DNA of 19,884 nt from CAZVKN01 sp964627035 (GTDB lineage Bacteria; Electryoneota; AABM5-125-24; Hatepunaeales; Hatepunaeaceae): positions 1-19,884 of the forward strand of contig CAZVKN010000046.1 in NCBI GenBank assembly GCA_964627035.1. The letters are read 5' to 3'. Within the stretch, counting starts at the first letter, position 1; the number at the start of each line of letters is the position of its first letter. Made by a program: the position numbers and the translations under genes. This document shows, piece by piece, positions 7,495 through 14,031 of this stretch. A model generated the notes under the pieces. It searched no databases and was not told the DNA's origin. It saw only the letters and a list, made by a program, of their open reading frames with translations.

Positions 7495-9875
7495 AAGTAA
7501 CAACCATCTGCCATCTTTTACTGTTTTCCATCACTGTCCATGCTGCCGAATCGGTAAAACCGTTCATTGGAATCAATCATCAGGTTGTCGCTGAACTCCC
7601 GAAACAAGACCTGATGACAACAGCAACCTGCGGGATATTAATCACCAATGTTCAGGATGAGACTCCCGCATTTCGCGCGGGTTTGTTGGCAGGTGATATA
7701 GTTGTCACAATTGATGGATTCGATCTGACAATCCCGCCTGATTCGGTCAACAGCAAATTTATCGAACTGCTTTACAGCCATTCACCGGGTGATGACTTTC
7801 CGTTAACAGTGCTGAGAGAAGAGATCACTTCAGATCTGTTCGTAGATGGTGAAACGGCTCTTCCGGATTCATTCATGTCCGATCCTGAACAGTTCATTGA
7901 TAATCTGCCCGACAACTCATCCATCACTATGCAGACTTCAAAGAGATGGGTTACTAAAGACGTCACTGTCATTCTCGGTGTCCGCAATGAATTTCAATTA
8001 CCTTCTCTGCCAGACATCTCCACAACCGATCTCGGGAGGCTCATAGCTTCCAATCTTGGCGGTACATGGAAATCTGTTGTGGATGAGGTGGTTAAAACAT
8101 GGGAGCTGCAGGATGACTACAGTGACCTGCGTGAGAGGTTGATCGCAATTGAAAACGGTGATGATGGAACACGTTTACCTCCCATTGCGGCTATTCATCG
8201 AGATCCGTTCTTCTTAGAGCCTTACGGTCGGTCGTTTACAGATGAACTTTCGGATCAGAAGAAAAGCGTCAGCAGTCTGTTCCTTCATTCTGATCTAACT
8301 GTTCACCTGACCGGGAACAGATTGACCACAGGTGATTTCACGCTCAAACCACTCACAACAGGTGCGGATGAGGCTGAATTTTTACAATGGTTTACGAAGC
8401 ATCTCACTCCTCTCATGGATCAACTGACAGAAGTTTATGCACCTCTTTCTGATGATGAAAAGCAGTTCTTCATAGATAATCGCTTTGATCTGACAGATGC
8501 CTTGTCATTGGGAATATACCTCTACAGTGACCCCGATAAGAAAAGGCTGGAAAGGAACAAAAAGCTTCTTCAGATTGGAGCAAAGGTTAATCTGGATTCC
8601 TTATTTTTATCCGCTTATCAGATCGGTCAGTTCGTCCTGAACAGTGAAAAACAGATATTTTATTGGATGGAACAGCATCCTGACGTTCGGTCGCTGGACA
8701 GTCCCTGGGGGAAGATCGGATTCGGTAGTTCCGATCGTGATAGATGGGATAAGCCGGATTTCAAATTTATCTATGACCCGGGCGGCAGTGACTTCTATGC
8801 CAACGGCACAGCAACAACCGAATCGTTTGACCAACCGATCTCGTGGGTTGTTGATAAGTCAGGTGATGACGCATATCAATCCACATCTGAAACTGCTCAA
8901 GGATGCGGTCTGCCTGGAGTCGGCATCTTACTCGATCAAGCAGGAGATGACACATACATAGGGCTTAGATGGGCACAAGGAGTCGGTTACCTCGGTGTCG
9001 GCATCCTGATGGACAGTCAGGGAAACGACAGCTATCACGGAAAGCAGCTAATTCAGGGCGCAGGCTTGTTCGGCATGGGAGTGTTGGCAGATCTGTCCGG
9101 CAACGACCGCTATAATGGTGAGAAACATGCTCAGGGAGTCGGATTCACTCACGGTCTGGGAATGTTGGTTGATTACTCAGGCGATGACCACGGTTATTCT
9201 ACCGGACTACAGCCGACGAATTACGGTGACCCGGGTATATTCGATGCATGGTCTCAAGGGTGTGGTATGGGCTTCCGTGGCAACTCCAGTGGTGGTATTG
9301 GAGTTGTAGTTGATGTAGCCGGTAGTGACGAATGGGAAGCTGGGAATTTCTCACAGGGTGGTGGATATTATTATGGACTCGGTATCTTCCGCTCAATAGG
9401 TAATGAAGACGACACCTATATTGCATCCCGATATGGACAGGGATTCTGCGCTCATCAGGCTGCAGGGCTTTTCATCGAGGATGGAGGTGATGACTACTAT
9501 ACCACTCGCCAGAGTGTCATCTCAGGACTCGCATGGGATCAGTGTGTGACTGTATTCGTTGACGCAGGTGGTGATGATTACTACTACGGCGGCTCAGGCT
9601 TTTCCCTCGGCGCATCGGCTCACAATTCTATCTGCCTGTTCGCTGACAAAGCCGGAACAGATACGTATGAATACAAACCCGGTGTTGCCCGTGCAGGTGG
9701 TAACAAATATCACGGCGGATCAAGTTTCAGCCTGTTCCTTGATATTGGTAGCCAACAGGACGTCTATTCCAATCAAAAATTCCATAACGACACAGAACGT
9801 GCATGGACGGAATACGGCGTTTTTCGCGACGGTAATGGAGCACTTCCTGAGAAGGTCGGGCATCCGGAAAAGTAG
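7491..9875 (+). CDS. Exported PDZ protein with C-terminal GDDxY solenoid repeats
   Basis: This 794-residue protein is of no family I can name. It has a signal peptide (about 1-19, VHA cleavage site), then a PDZ domain (about 25-110) with the typical GILITNVQDETPAFRAG and GDIVVTIDG. A mostly uncharacterised region covers about 120-425, part of it helical (300-400). From residue 429 to about 760 there are about eleven units of 26-30 residues with the pattern D-x-x-G-(D/N)-D-x-Y, then QG-x-G and a closing hydrophobic strand such as GVGILLD. They probably stack as a beta-solenoid, and the Asp-rich turns could bind calcium, as in RTX proteins, although the spacing differs. Start ATG overlaps the protease stop by 4 nt. 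No catalytic motif and no type IX sorting domain are visible. A scaffold or protease-partner role is inference from the PDZ domain and gene coupling. Confidence 0.8.
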   Translation: MKVTTICHLLLFSITVHAAESVKPFIGINHQVVAELPKQDLMTTATCGILITNVQDETPAFRAGLLAGDIVVTIDGFDLTIPPDSVNSKFIELLYSHSPGDDFPLTVLREEITSDLFVDGETALPDSFMSDPEQFIDNLPDNSSITMQTSKRWVTKDVTVILGVRNEFQLPSLPDISTTDLGRLIASNLGGTWKSVVDEVVKTWELQDDYSDLRERLIAIENGDDGTRLPPIAAIHRDPFFLEPYGRSFTDELSDQKKSVSSLFLHSDLTVHLTGNRLTTGDFTLKPLTTGADEAEFLQWFTKHLTPLMDQLTEVYAPLSDDEKQFFIDNRFDLTDALSLGIYLYSDPDKKRLERNKKLLQIGAKVNLDSLFLSAYQIGQFVLNSEKQIFYWMEQHPDVRSLDSPWGKIGFGSSDRDRWDKPDFKFIYDPGGSDFYANGTATTESFDQPISWVVDKSGDDAYQSTSETAQGCGLPGVGILLDQAGDDTYIGLRWAQGVGYLGVGILMDSQGNDSYHGKQLIQGAGLFGMGVLADLSGNDRYNGEKHAQGVGFTHGLGMLVDYSGDDHGYSTGLQPTNYGDPGIFDAWSQGCGMGFRGNSSGGIGVVVDVAGSDEWEAGNFSQGGGYYYGLGIFRSIGNEDDTYIASRYGQGFCAHQAAGLFIEDGGDDYYTTRQSVISGLAWDQCVTVFVDAGGDDYYYGGSGFSLGASAHNSICLFADKAGTDTYEYKPGVARAGGNKYHGGSSFSLFLDIGSQQDVYSNQKFHNDTERAWTEYGVFRDGNGALPEKVGHPEK
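8775..9770 (+). repeat. Tandem protein-coding repeats (GDDxY / QGxG units)
   Basis: About eleven diverged repeats of roughly 78-90 bp encode the solenoid of the PDZ protein. Clear units begin at DKSGDDAY, DQAGDDTY, DSQGNDSY, DLSGNDRY, DYSGDDHG, DVAGSDEW, EDGGDDYY, DAGGDDYY and DKAGTDTY. The fifth is enlarged by an insertion of about 20 residues. The last units lose the QGxG part and become Tyr-rich. Divergence at the nucleotide level indicates old duplications under protein-level selection rather than recent expansion. Confidence 0.78.
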
Positions 9876-9913
9876 TATTATACAAAATTCACAAATACCA
9901 TAAAGAGCAAACA

Positions 9914-10564
9914 ATGAATTCATCGAAAACAGTTCTAATAATAATTTCAATACTGCTGCTATTCGCTATGTATCTGATCGGATGCGAGCGGCAGGAAATT
10001 CGTCCGGTTAAACAGGCATCACAGCCTGCAATGCAAAATCAGATGGCAGCTCCTCAACCTGTATCAGTCGGGGAAAATCGTCACATTCACGTTGACAACC
10101 TCCATCTGACTCTGCCCGAATCATGGACACCGACCGCACCGACCAACAATATGCGCAAAGCTCAGTTCTCCATGAAGGCTGCCGAAGGATCCGATCCGGC
10201 TGAGATGGCTGTCTTCTATTTTGGACCGTCAGCAGGTGGCATCGAATCAAATCTGACAAGGTGGTACAATCAGTTTGAACTGCCGGAAGGAAAGAAAATC
10301 GAAGATGTTGTAGTACGTGAAGAGTTTGAAGTGAACGGTATGAAAGCGATCATGGTGCACTTCACCGGCACGATGAAGACGGCAACCATGCCCGGGATGC
10401 CGAATACAGGAGCGAAGAATAACTGGATGAACCTCTCAGCAATCGTTGTCACGCCTCAAGGTCCGTGGTTCTTCAAGAGCCTCGGTCCGGAGAAGACCTT
10501 GAAAGGTCACATCGGCACTATGAAGCAGTTCCTCAACAGCATCAGTCTGACACATCAGGATTGA
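9914..10564 (+). CDS. Small lipoprotein of unknown function
   Basis: This 216-residue protein has a clear lipoprotein signal: a hydrophobic segment (VLIIISILLLFAMYLIGC) with lipobox LIGC and lipidated Cys24. A Gln/Pro/Ala-rich linker follows to about residue 55. The soluble domain begins with HIHVDNLHLTLPESW and contains MRKAQFSM, FYFGPSAGGIESNLTRWYNQF and a WFFKSLGPEKT segment near the end. It resembles PsbP-like mixed alpha/beta envelope proteins in layout, but I cannot assign a function. It follows the PDZ gene after 38 nt with a weak AAAGAG ribosome-binding site, and is the last gene before the terminator at 10664. Outer- or inner-membrane anchoring is not decided by the sequence; Glu25 after the Cys is not an inner-membrane retention Asp. 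Confidence 0.8.
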   Translation: MNSSKTVLIIISILLLFAMYLIGCERQEIRPVKQASQPAMQNQMAAPQPVSVGENRHIHVDNLHLTLPESWTPTAPTNNMRKAQFSMKAAEGSDPAEMAVFYFGPSAGGIESNLTRWYNQFELPEGKKIEDVVVREEFEVNGMKAIMVHFTGTMKTATMPGMPNTGAKNNWMNLSAIVVTPQGPWFFKSLGPEKTLKGHIGTMKQFLNSISLTHQD

Positions 10565-10663
10565 TATCTTAGAACTTCTTCAAACCGAGTGTTCGGGAAT
10601 GCAGATTATCCGCTGTCAGGTGGCTGCGTCTTATATATAGCACATTGTTAACAAGTAGGTTAT

Positions 10664-10698
10664 GCTGTCAGCCACGGCGGGCTGACAGCGTTTTATTT
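10664..10698 (+). terminator. Intrinsic terminator of the nine-gene run
   Basis: GCTGTCAGCC (10664-10673) pairs perfectly with GGCTGACAGC (10680-10689) around a 6-nt loop, followed by GTTTTATTT. A 10-bp GC-rich stem plus U-rich tract is a textbook intrinsic terminator. It lies 100 nt after the last stop codon of the + strand run. Confidence 0.85.
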
Positions 10699-10948
10699 GA
10701 ACTTGCAGAGCGGACTAAAAAGTCCACCCTCCATTGTTTCGATTAACGGGTGTTGTCTCACCTCTACCGGAAATACTTCCTTGAAATTATGTTCTATCCT
10801 AATATCTTTGCGCGCTGCAGAATAAGAATGTTCCCTGGAAACAGGTGAACCTGCTTGAGGGTGATAGGAATTTACTCACTGCATTTGTATATTTATTTGG
10901 ATCGTTTGCACCGGTAACACTCTTATTTTACAAAACCAGAAAAAAAGG
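10699..10948. other. Unassigned intergenic spacer with weak coding hints
   Basis: No intact gene is supported. On the + strand a stop-free frame from 10803 ends at a TAG inside the next repeat (10961-10963), and its last 38 codons read like a basic-tailed membrane segment (LLTAFVYLFGSFAPVTLLFY then KTRKK), with GTG at 10845 as the only plausible start. On the - strand a frame is open for about 60 codons (10875 down to a stop at 10693-10695) but has no start codon until GTG far inside. Either may be a gene remnant; both may be chance. GGACT/AGTCC around 10713-10726 and CAGGT/ACCTG around 10842-10853 are small inverted repeats. Confidence 0.35.
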
Positions 10949-11067
10949 TGGTGTCGGGCAATAGCTGATTAAGTTGCTAAGTTGTAGTCGGTTTGTCTCA
11001 AACCCGTCCCGATTTATCGGGATGAGGACAACCCCGACTACGGCAAATCAACTACTGCCTAACACCA
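10949..11067. mobile_element. MITE-like element, copy 3 (complete, with terminal inverted repeats)
   Basis: The 119-bp element has imperfect terminal inverted repeats of 22 bp: 10949-10970 matches the complement of 11046-11067 at 18 of 22 positions. Inside, TGTAGTCGG (10983-10991) is complementary to CCGACTAC (11034-11041). Within that lie a GTTTGTCTCAAAC palindrome (10991-11003) and the hairpin TCCCGAT/ATCGGGA (11007-11022). No open reading frame of useful length is present. The overall plan (terminal repeats, nested hairpins, no transposase) is that of a non-autonomous miniature element. No convincing target-site duplication was seen. It sits 55 nt upstream of the hemerythrin gene and could affect its transcription. 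Confidence 0.78.
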
Positions 11068-11122
11068 TAGAAAGAATAAATTATTAGATTAACACCCTCA
11101 TCCAAATACAGGAAAGAATTAC

Positions 11123-11671
11123 ATGGAAGCAATTAAAATCCTCGTTGAAGAGCATTTGCTGATTAAGGAATTTCTGGATCAGCTTCAAATAGCATGTGAC
11201 AAGATTGTTCAAAATCAGCCAATTCCCCGTGAGTTTTTCGAGAAGGCTCTGACATTTGCGCGCGAATTTGCGGACAGCTATCACCATTACAAGGAAGAAT
11301 ACGTCATGTTTGCACGGCTCGCACAAAAGAATGACGGAGCGATTGACGCTGAGGTGGAGTTGCTGCGGAATCAGCATGAACAGGGACGCAACCATCTGCA
11401 GAAGATTTCCGATTCCCTCGACGGTTATTTTTCAGGCTTGAATGAACCGACACGACTGCTCCACCGTAATCTCGATGATTATATCAAAATGCTTAGACCA
11501 CACATCCACGTCGAAGATGTGGTTTTCTATCCGATGGTTGAAAAGATCTTCACTGAAGATGAAGCTGCTGACCTCCTCAGCGAATTTAAGCGGTTTGGTG
11601 AGAAAAACAACCCGAATGAAATGGAGGAGAAAAGGCTGTTGGTTTCGGAATTGACCGCTATGTTAGGCTAA
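11123..11671 (+). CDS. Hemerythrin-like (HHE) domain protein
   Basis: This 182-residue cytoplasmic protein is a four-helix bundle of the hemerythrin HHE cation-binding family, in which His, Glu and Asp side chains hold a di-iron centre that binds O2 or takes part in NO, redox or iron handling. Candidate ligands are His11 (EEHLLIKEFLDQL), His54/His55 with Glu58/Glu59 (SYHHYKEEY), His85-Glu86 (NQHEQGR), and His127/His129 with Glu131 (RPHIHVEDVVFYPMVE). The HxHVEDxxFYP signature is classic. The ATG has AGGA at 11110-11113. It is a lone + strand gene between a MITE-like element and a dead ABC transporter. There is no fused regulatory domain, so sensing, storage or detoxification cannot be separated. 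Confidence 0.88.
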   Translation: MEAIKILVEEHLLIKEFLDQLQIACDKIVQNQPIPREFFEKALTFAREFADSYHHYKEEYVMFARLAQKNDGAIDAEVELLRNQHEQGRNHLQKISDSLDGYFSGLNEPTRLLHRNLDDYIKMLRPHIHVEDVVFYPMVEKIFTEDEAADLLSEFKRFGEKNNPNEMEEKRLLVSELTAMLG

Positions 11672-11686
11672 CGGTTAATTGCAGGC

Positions 11687-12089
11687 ATGGAAACTCCATT
11701 CATATAATTTAACCGATTTGAGAAGTGGTATGGTAAACTGTGTGCGGTCGCACCGCTTGATCTGACCATACCCAAAAGGTGAGACTTTAGCCCTTCTCTG
11801 ACCGAATGGAGGCGGAAAATCAACCATTATCCGAGCTTTGGTTGGACTGTACGGTACGTTGAAGACGCTGCTGCTGATCACGCTCTACGGTAACCCGATA
11901 GACCTGACTCGTGTGCTCTCACTGCTCACGATTGGCGGACCGTACTTCTTCGGACCTGCAGGGGCTACACTGATCAAGATGACAGACTCTGTCATGTCCA
12001 GTTTCCTCTACGGAATGGCTGGGATCGTAGTATGGATATCAATCCCTCTATTGCTCAGCATCAGATCCTTCCGAAAGCAAGATCTATGA
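11687..12089 (+). pseudogene. Decayed ABC transporter: ATPase N-terminus fused to permease C-terminus
   Basis: From ATG 11687 the reading is METPFI, stop (TAA 11705-11707), then FNRFEKWYGKLCAVAPLDLT, typical of an ABC-ATPase N-terminus. One extra A in AAAA (11774-11777) shifts the frame; reading resumes as GETLALL, stop (TGA 11799-11801, where GGA is expected), then PNGGGKSTIIRALVGL, an unmistakable Walker A. In the same frame, after about 11850, the sequence becomes a membrane-protein end: LKTLLLITLYGNPIDLTRV, a GGPYFFGPAGAT segment, a hydrophobic helix and the terminus SIRSFRKQDL. NPxDLxR and the basic xxxDL ending resemble ABC-2 permeases of NosY type, so the parent may have been a NosF/NosY-like pair (inference). 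The rest of the ATPase and most of the permease are missing, consistent with one internal deletion. A TTG at 11838 could head an 83-codon frame, but it begins inside the Walker A helix. Confidence 0.8.
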
Positions 12090-12186
12090 TGCTCTCCGAA
12101 GCAGGGAAATCCCCAATGTCCGGTATGCTTCATTTGCTTCACCATCTTCACTAAATGCTGTTGCTGAAATTATCGGTGTGGTAAGA
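12090..12186. other. Spacer after the ABC remnant, possible further gene debris
   Basis: An ATG at 12086 overlaps the remnant's stop as ATGA, the arrangement of a coupled downstream gene, but its frame ends after 22 codons. A different frame across 12060-12180 reads coding-like (for example REIPNVRYASFASPSSLNAV) with no start, suggesting a frameshifted remnant of a third gene. I cannot identify it. No terminator was found between this and the convergent gene that ends at 12187. Confidence 0.3.
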
Positions 12187-13776
12187 TTATTTCAAATTCA
12201 CCAGTTTCACTGTCTCACTTCGGGATCGGTTGATTCCACTGAGCGTGATTTGCGCAAAATAGATCCCGCCTGATACAGAACTGAAGTTTAAAGGAATGGT
12301 CTGCCTGCCTGCTTTAAGATTCAGATCTGTAATCCGCAGTATTGTCCTGCCCTGAATGTCAAGAACAGTAATTGTTATCTCACTATCAGTTTGAAGATTG
12401 AAAGATAAATGTGTAGTTGAGTTAAAGGGATTGGGATAAGCAGTCAATGCAAGGTTGTAATTCGTGGGCAATTCTTCATCTACCTCATTCACTTGCCACT
12501 GATTACTTCCTGCCAGAATTATCATTCTGTAGGTTGGACCTGCTGATGCGGCAAAATCATCGATTTCATCACCGTTGTAATCACCTACAGCACCAATCAA
12601 GCCGATTGTAGCACGGTGTTCTTCGTAATCTTCTCTCATGTTAATAAGAATATCGGCTTCCATCTCTTCCGGAAGTTCAGGGCGACCAAAGAAATAATTT
12701 AATTGTGCATCCCCATAACCCGCGCTTGGATCAGCGGTAACAATATCCCCATAACCGTCATTATTAAAGTCCCCGCCGCAGATTTCACCGCGACGGTCAC
12801 CCGTTCCCGGAGCATTTCCGTCCAGCAAGATGTCTGGTTCCATATCCGGCTCTTCACCACCGTAGAAAATGTAGTACCCGTCCCATGTGCGAATATCGTT
12901 GTTGAAATGCAGACCCCAATCATCGTAACCGTCACCGTTGATGTCCGGCAGCAGCGCAAAGCCGTACTTAAGTATTAAGCCCTCGAAGTGATGCCAAGGA
13001 ATACTGAAGATAGGTTCGGCAGATGGCTCCTCACCACCGAGGAACAGTTGAAAAGTGTAACTATCAAATCCTGAGGCAACTTTAACAAACAGATCATTAT
13101 ATCCATCACTATTAATATCGAAACCTGTTGATGCATGTGCACCGGGATAAATTCCTGCTGTCTCTGCTTCCCAATCAGGTATAGTATCAAAATCAGCGCC
13201 ACCGTAGTAAACGAACAATGTTTCAATACCATCAATACGATTTCGCATGACAAGATCACTATGGTCATCCCCATTGAAATCAAATGGCTGCCGCCTGTGT
13301 GCGCTGAAAGGAACAGACTCATAACCACCTGTAAAAAAGTGCTCCGGTTCATTGTCTAATTCTTCTTCGGATTCAAACAGACGATGATAATTTATGGCTG
13401 GTGGTCGATTGCGATTATCATAGTAACTGTTGACATAGATGAATGGTGCACGATCTGGCAACAGTTCTCCAGGGAAATCTAACTGATTTCCAACGAACAT
13501 ATAATCTCCTTCAATGGTAAAAAAGAAATCAGGATCGTTGTCCATGTTCTCGCCACCGTGGAACAGTTCCACACGATTAAGGGCTCTGTGACTGACGAGC
13601 AAATCATCGTATCCATCACCGTTCTGATCACCAACCCAGCAGAATTCGCTCGCAAAAGAAGCGTTTCTCGGCTGACCGATGTGGAAGAAGATGACTTCAG
13701 GCAGGTCGAAGTCCTGAGCGGAGGCAAGACTGGTGCATGAGGCAATAATTAGAAATGTGAATAAGGTGGTTCTCAT
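12187..13776 (-). CDS. Secreted FG-GAP/VCBS repeat protein with type IX sorting domain
   Basis: From the ATG at 13776 this 529-residue protein has a signal peptide (MRTTLFTFLIIASC to about residue 20, SASA|Q-like cleavage). At least six calcium-binding FG-GAP loops of the DxNxDGxxD type follow: DQNGDGYDD, DFNGDDHSD, DINSDGYND, DINGDGYDD, DFNNDGYGD and DYNGDEIDD, spread over about residues 50-407. This is an integrin-alpha-like beta-propeller. The last 85-90 residues are a Por/type IX secretion C-terminal domain (AYPNPFNSTT, ITVLDIQGR, GGIYFAQI), so the protein is probably exported across the outer membrane. An ATG 19 codons upstream (13833) is in frame but adds a polar, Thr/Phe-rich stretch before the signal peptide. 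IASC could also be read as a lipobox, which would conflict with type IX export. Role unknown; adhesion or ligand binding is inferred. Confidence 0.85.
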   Translation of the reverse strand: MRTTLFTFLIIASCTSLASAQDFDLPEVIFFHIGQPRNASFASEFCWVGDQNGDGYDDLLVSHRALNRVELFHGGENMDNDPDFFFTIEGDYMFVGNQLDFPGELLPDRAPFIYVNSYYDNRNRPPAINYHRLFESEEELDNEPEHFFTGGYESVPFSAHRRQPFDFNGDDHSDLVMRNRIDGIETLFVYYGGADFDTIPDWEAETAGIYPGAHASTGFDINSDGYNDLFVKVASGFDSYTFQLFLGGEEPSAEPIFSIPWHHFEGLILKYGFALLPDINGDGYDDWGLHFNNDIRTWDGYYIFYGGEEPDMEPDILLDGNAPGTGDRRGEICGGDFNNDGYGDIVTADPSAGYGDAQLNYFFGRPELPEEMEADILINMREDYEEHRATIGLIGAVGDYNGDEIDDFAASAGPTYRMIILAGSNQWQVNEVDEELPTNYNLALTAYPNPFNSTTHLSFNLQTDSEITITVLDIQGRTILRITDLNLKAGRQTIPLNFSSVSGGIYFAQITLSGINRSRSETVKLVNLK

Positions 13777-13792
13777 GGTTGTGGTGAAGTAA

Positions 13793-13924
13793 GTGAAGGA
13801 AGTGAACGTATATTTGGTGTCTATGTGCTGCATGTTAATTCTAATATCAAGTCAAAACATTAAATCTTTTTATATATTATATATTTACTTTTAATAGTAT
13901 CCTTATTATCTTCACTTCCTTCAC
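13793..13924. repeat. 14-bp perfect inverted repeat bracketing an AT-rich region
   Basis: GTGAAGGAAGTGAA at 13793-13806 is the exact reverse complement of TTCACTTCCTTCAC at 13911-13924. The 104 bases between are very AT-rich at 13861-13910 and lie directly upstream of the FG-GAP gene start at 13776, so they probably include its promoter. The arms could be an operator-like site, a cruciform, or remains of an element. Position is seen; function is inference. Confidence 0.5.
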
Positions 13925-13930
13925 CTTTGT

Positions 13931-14015
13931 TCGCTTCGGCAGGTCTTGAATGAAGTGGAGACCAGCCGATTGGTCGTGTTAATGGTCAGGTCACCGCTTC
14001 GCTGAAGACCTGACC
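13931..14015. other. Hairpin-rich spacer between the two type IX cargo genes
   Basis: GGTCAGGTC (13984-13992) pairs perfectly with GACCTGACC (14007-14015) around a 14-nt loop, and GACCA (13960-13964) pairs with TGGTC (13971-13975). The segment near 13939-13955 (CAGGTCTTGAATGAAG) is also related in reverse orientation to GAAGACCTG near 14005-14013. On the - strand the large hairpin begins 16 nt after the stop of the gene ending at 14032, so it could end transcription or protect the mRNA 3' end, although no U-tract follows. Confidence 0.5.
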
Positions 14016-14031
14016 AAACGGTTGTCATAAT

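Noticed and set aside
8644..8961. 105-codon + strand frame within the PDZ/solenoid gene
   Set aside because: It is an alternative frame across the repeat region and its residue pattern is not protein-like; the repeats make sense only in the 7491 frame.
11838..12089. 83-residue membrane protein starting at TTG 11838 as an intact small gene
   Set aside because: The proposed start falls inside a Walker A helix that continues upstream in the same frame, so it is the tail of a deletion-fused pseudogene and not an independent gene.
12975..13352. 125-codon - strand frame overlapping the FG-GAP gene
   Set aside because: The DxNxDGxxD loops are read in the main frame; this frame is a shifted reading of the same repeats.
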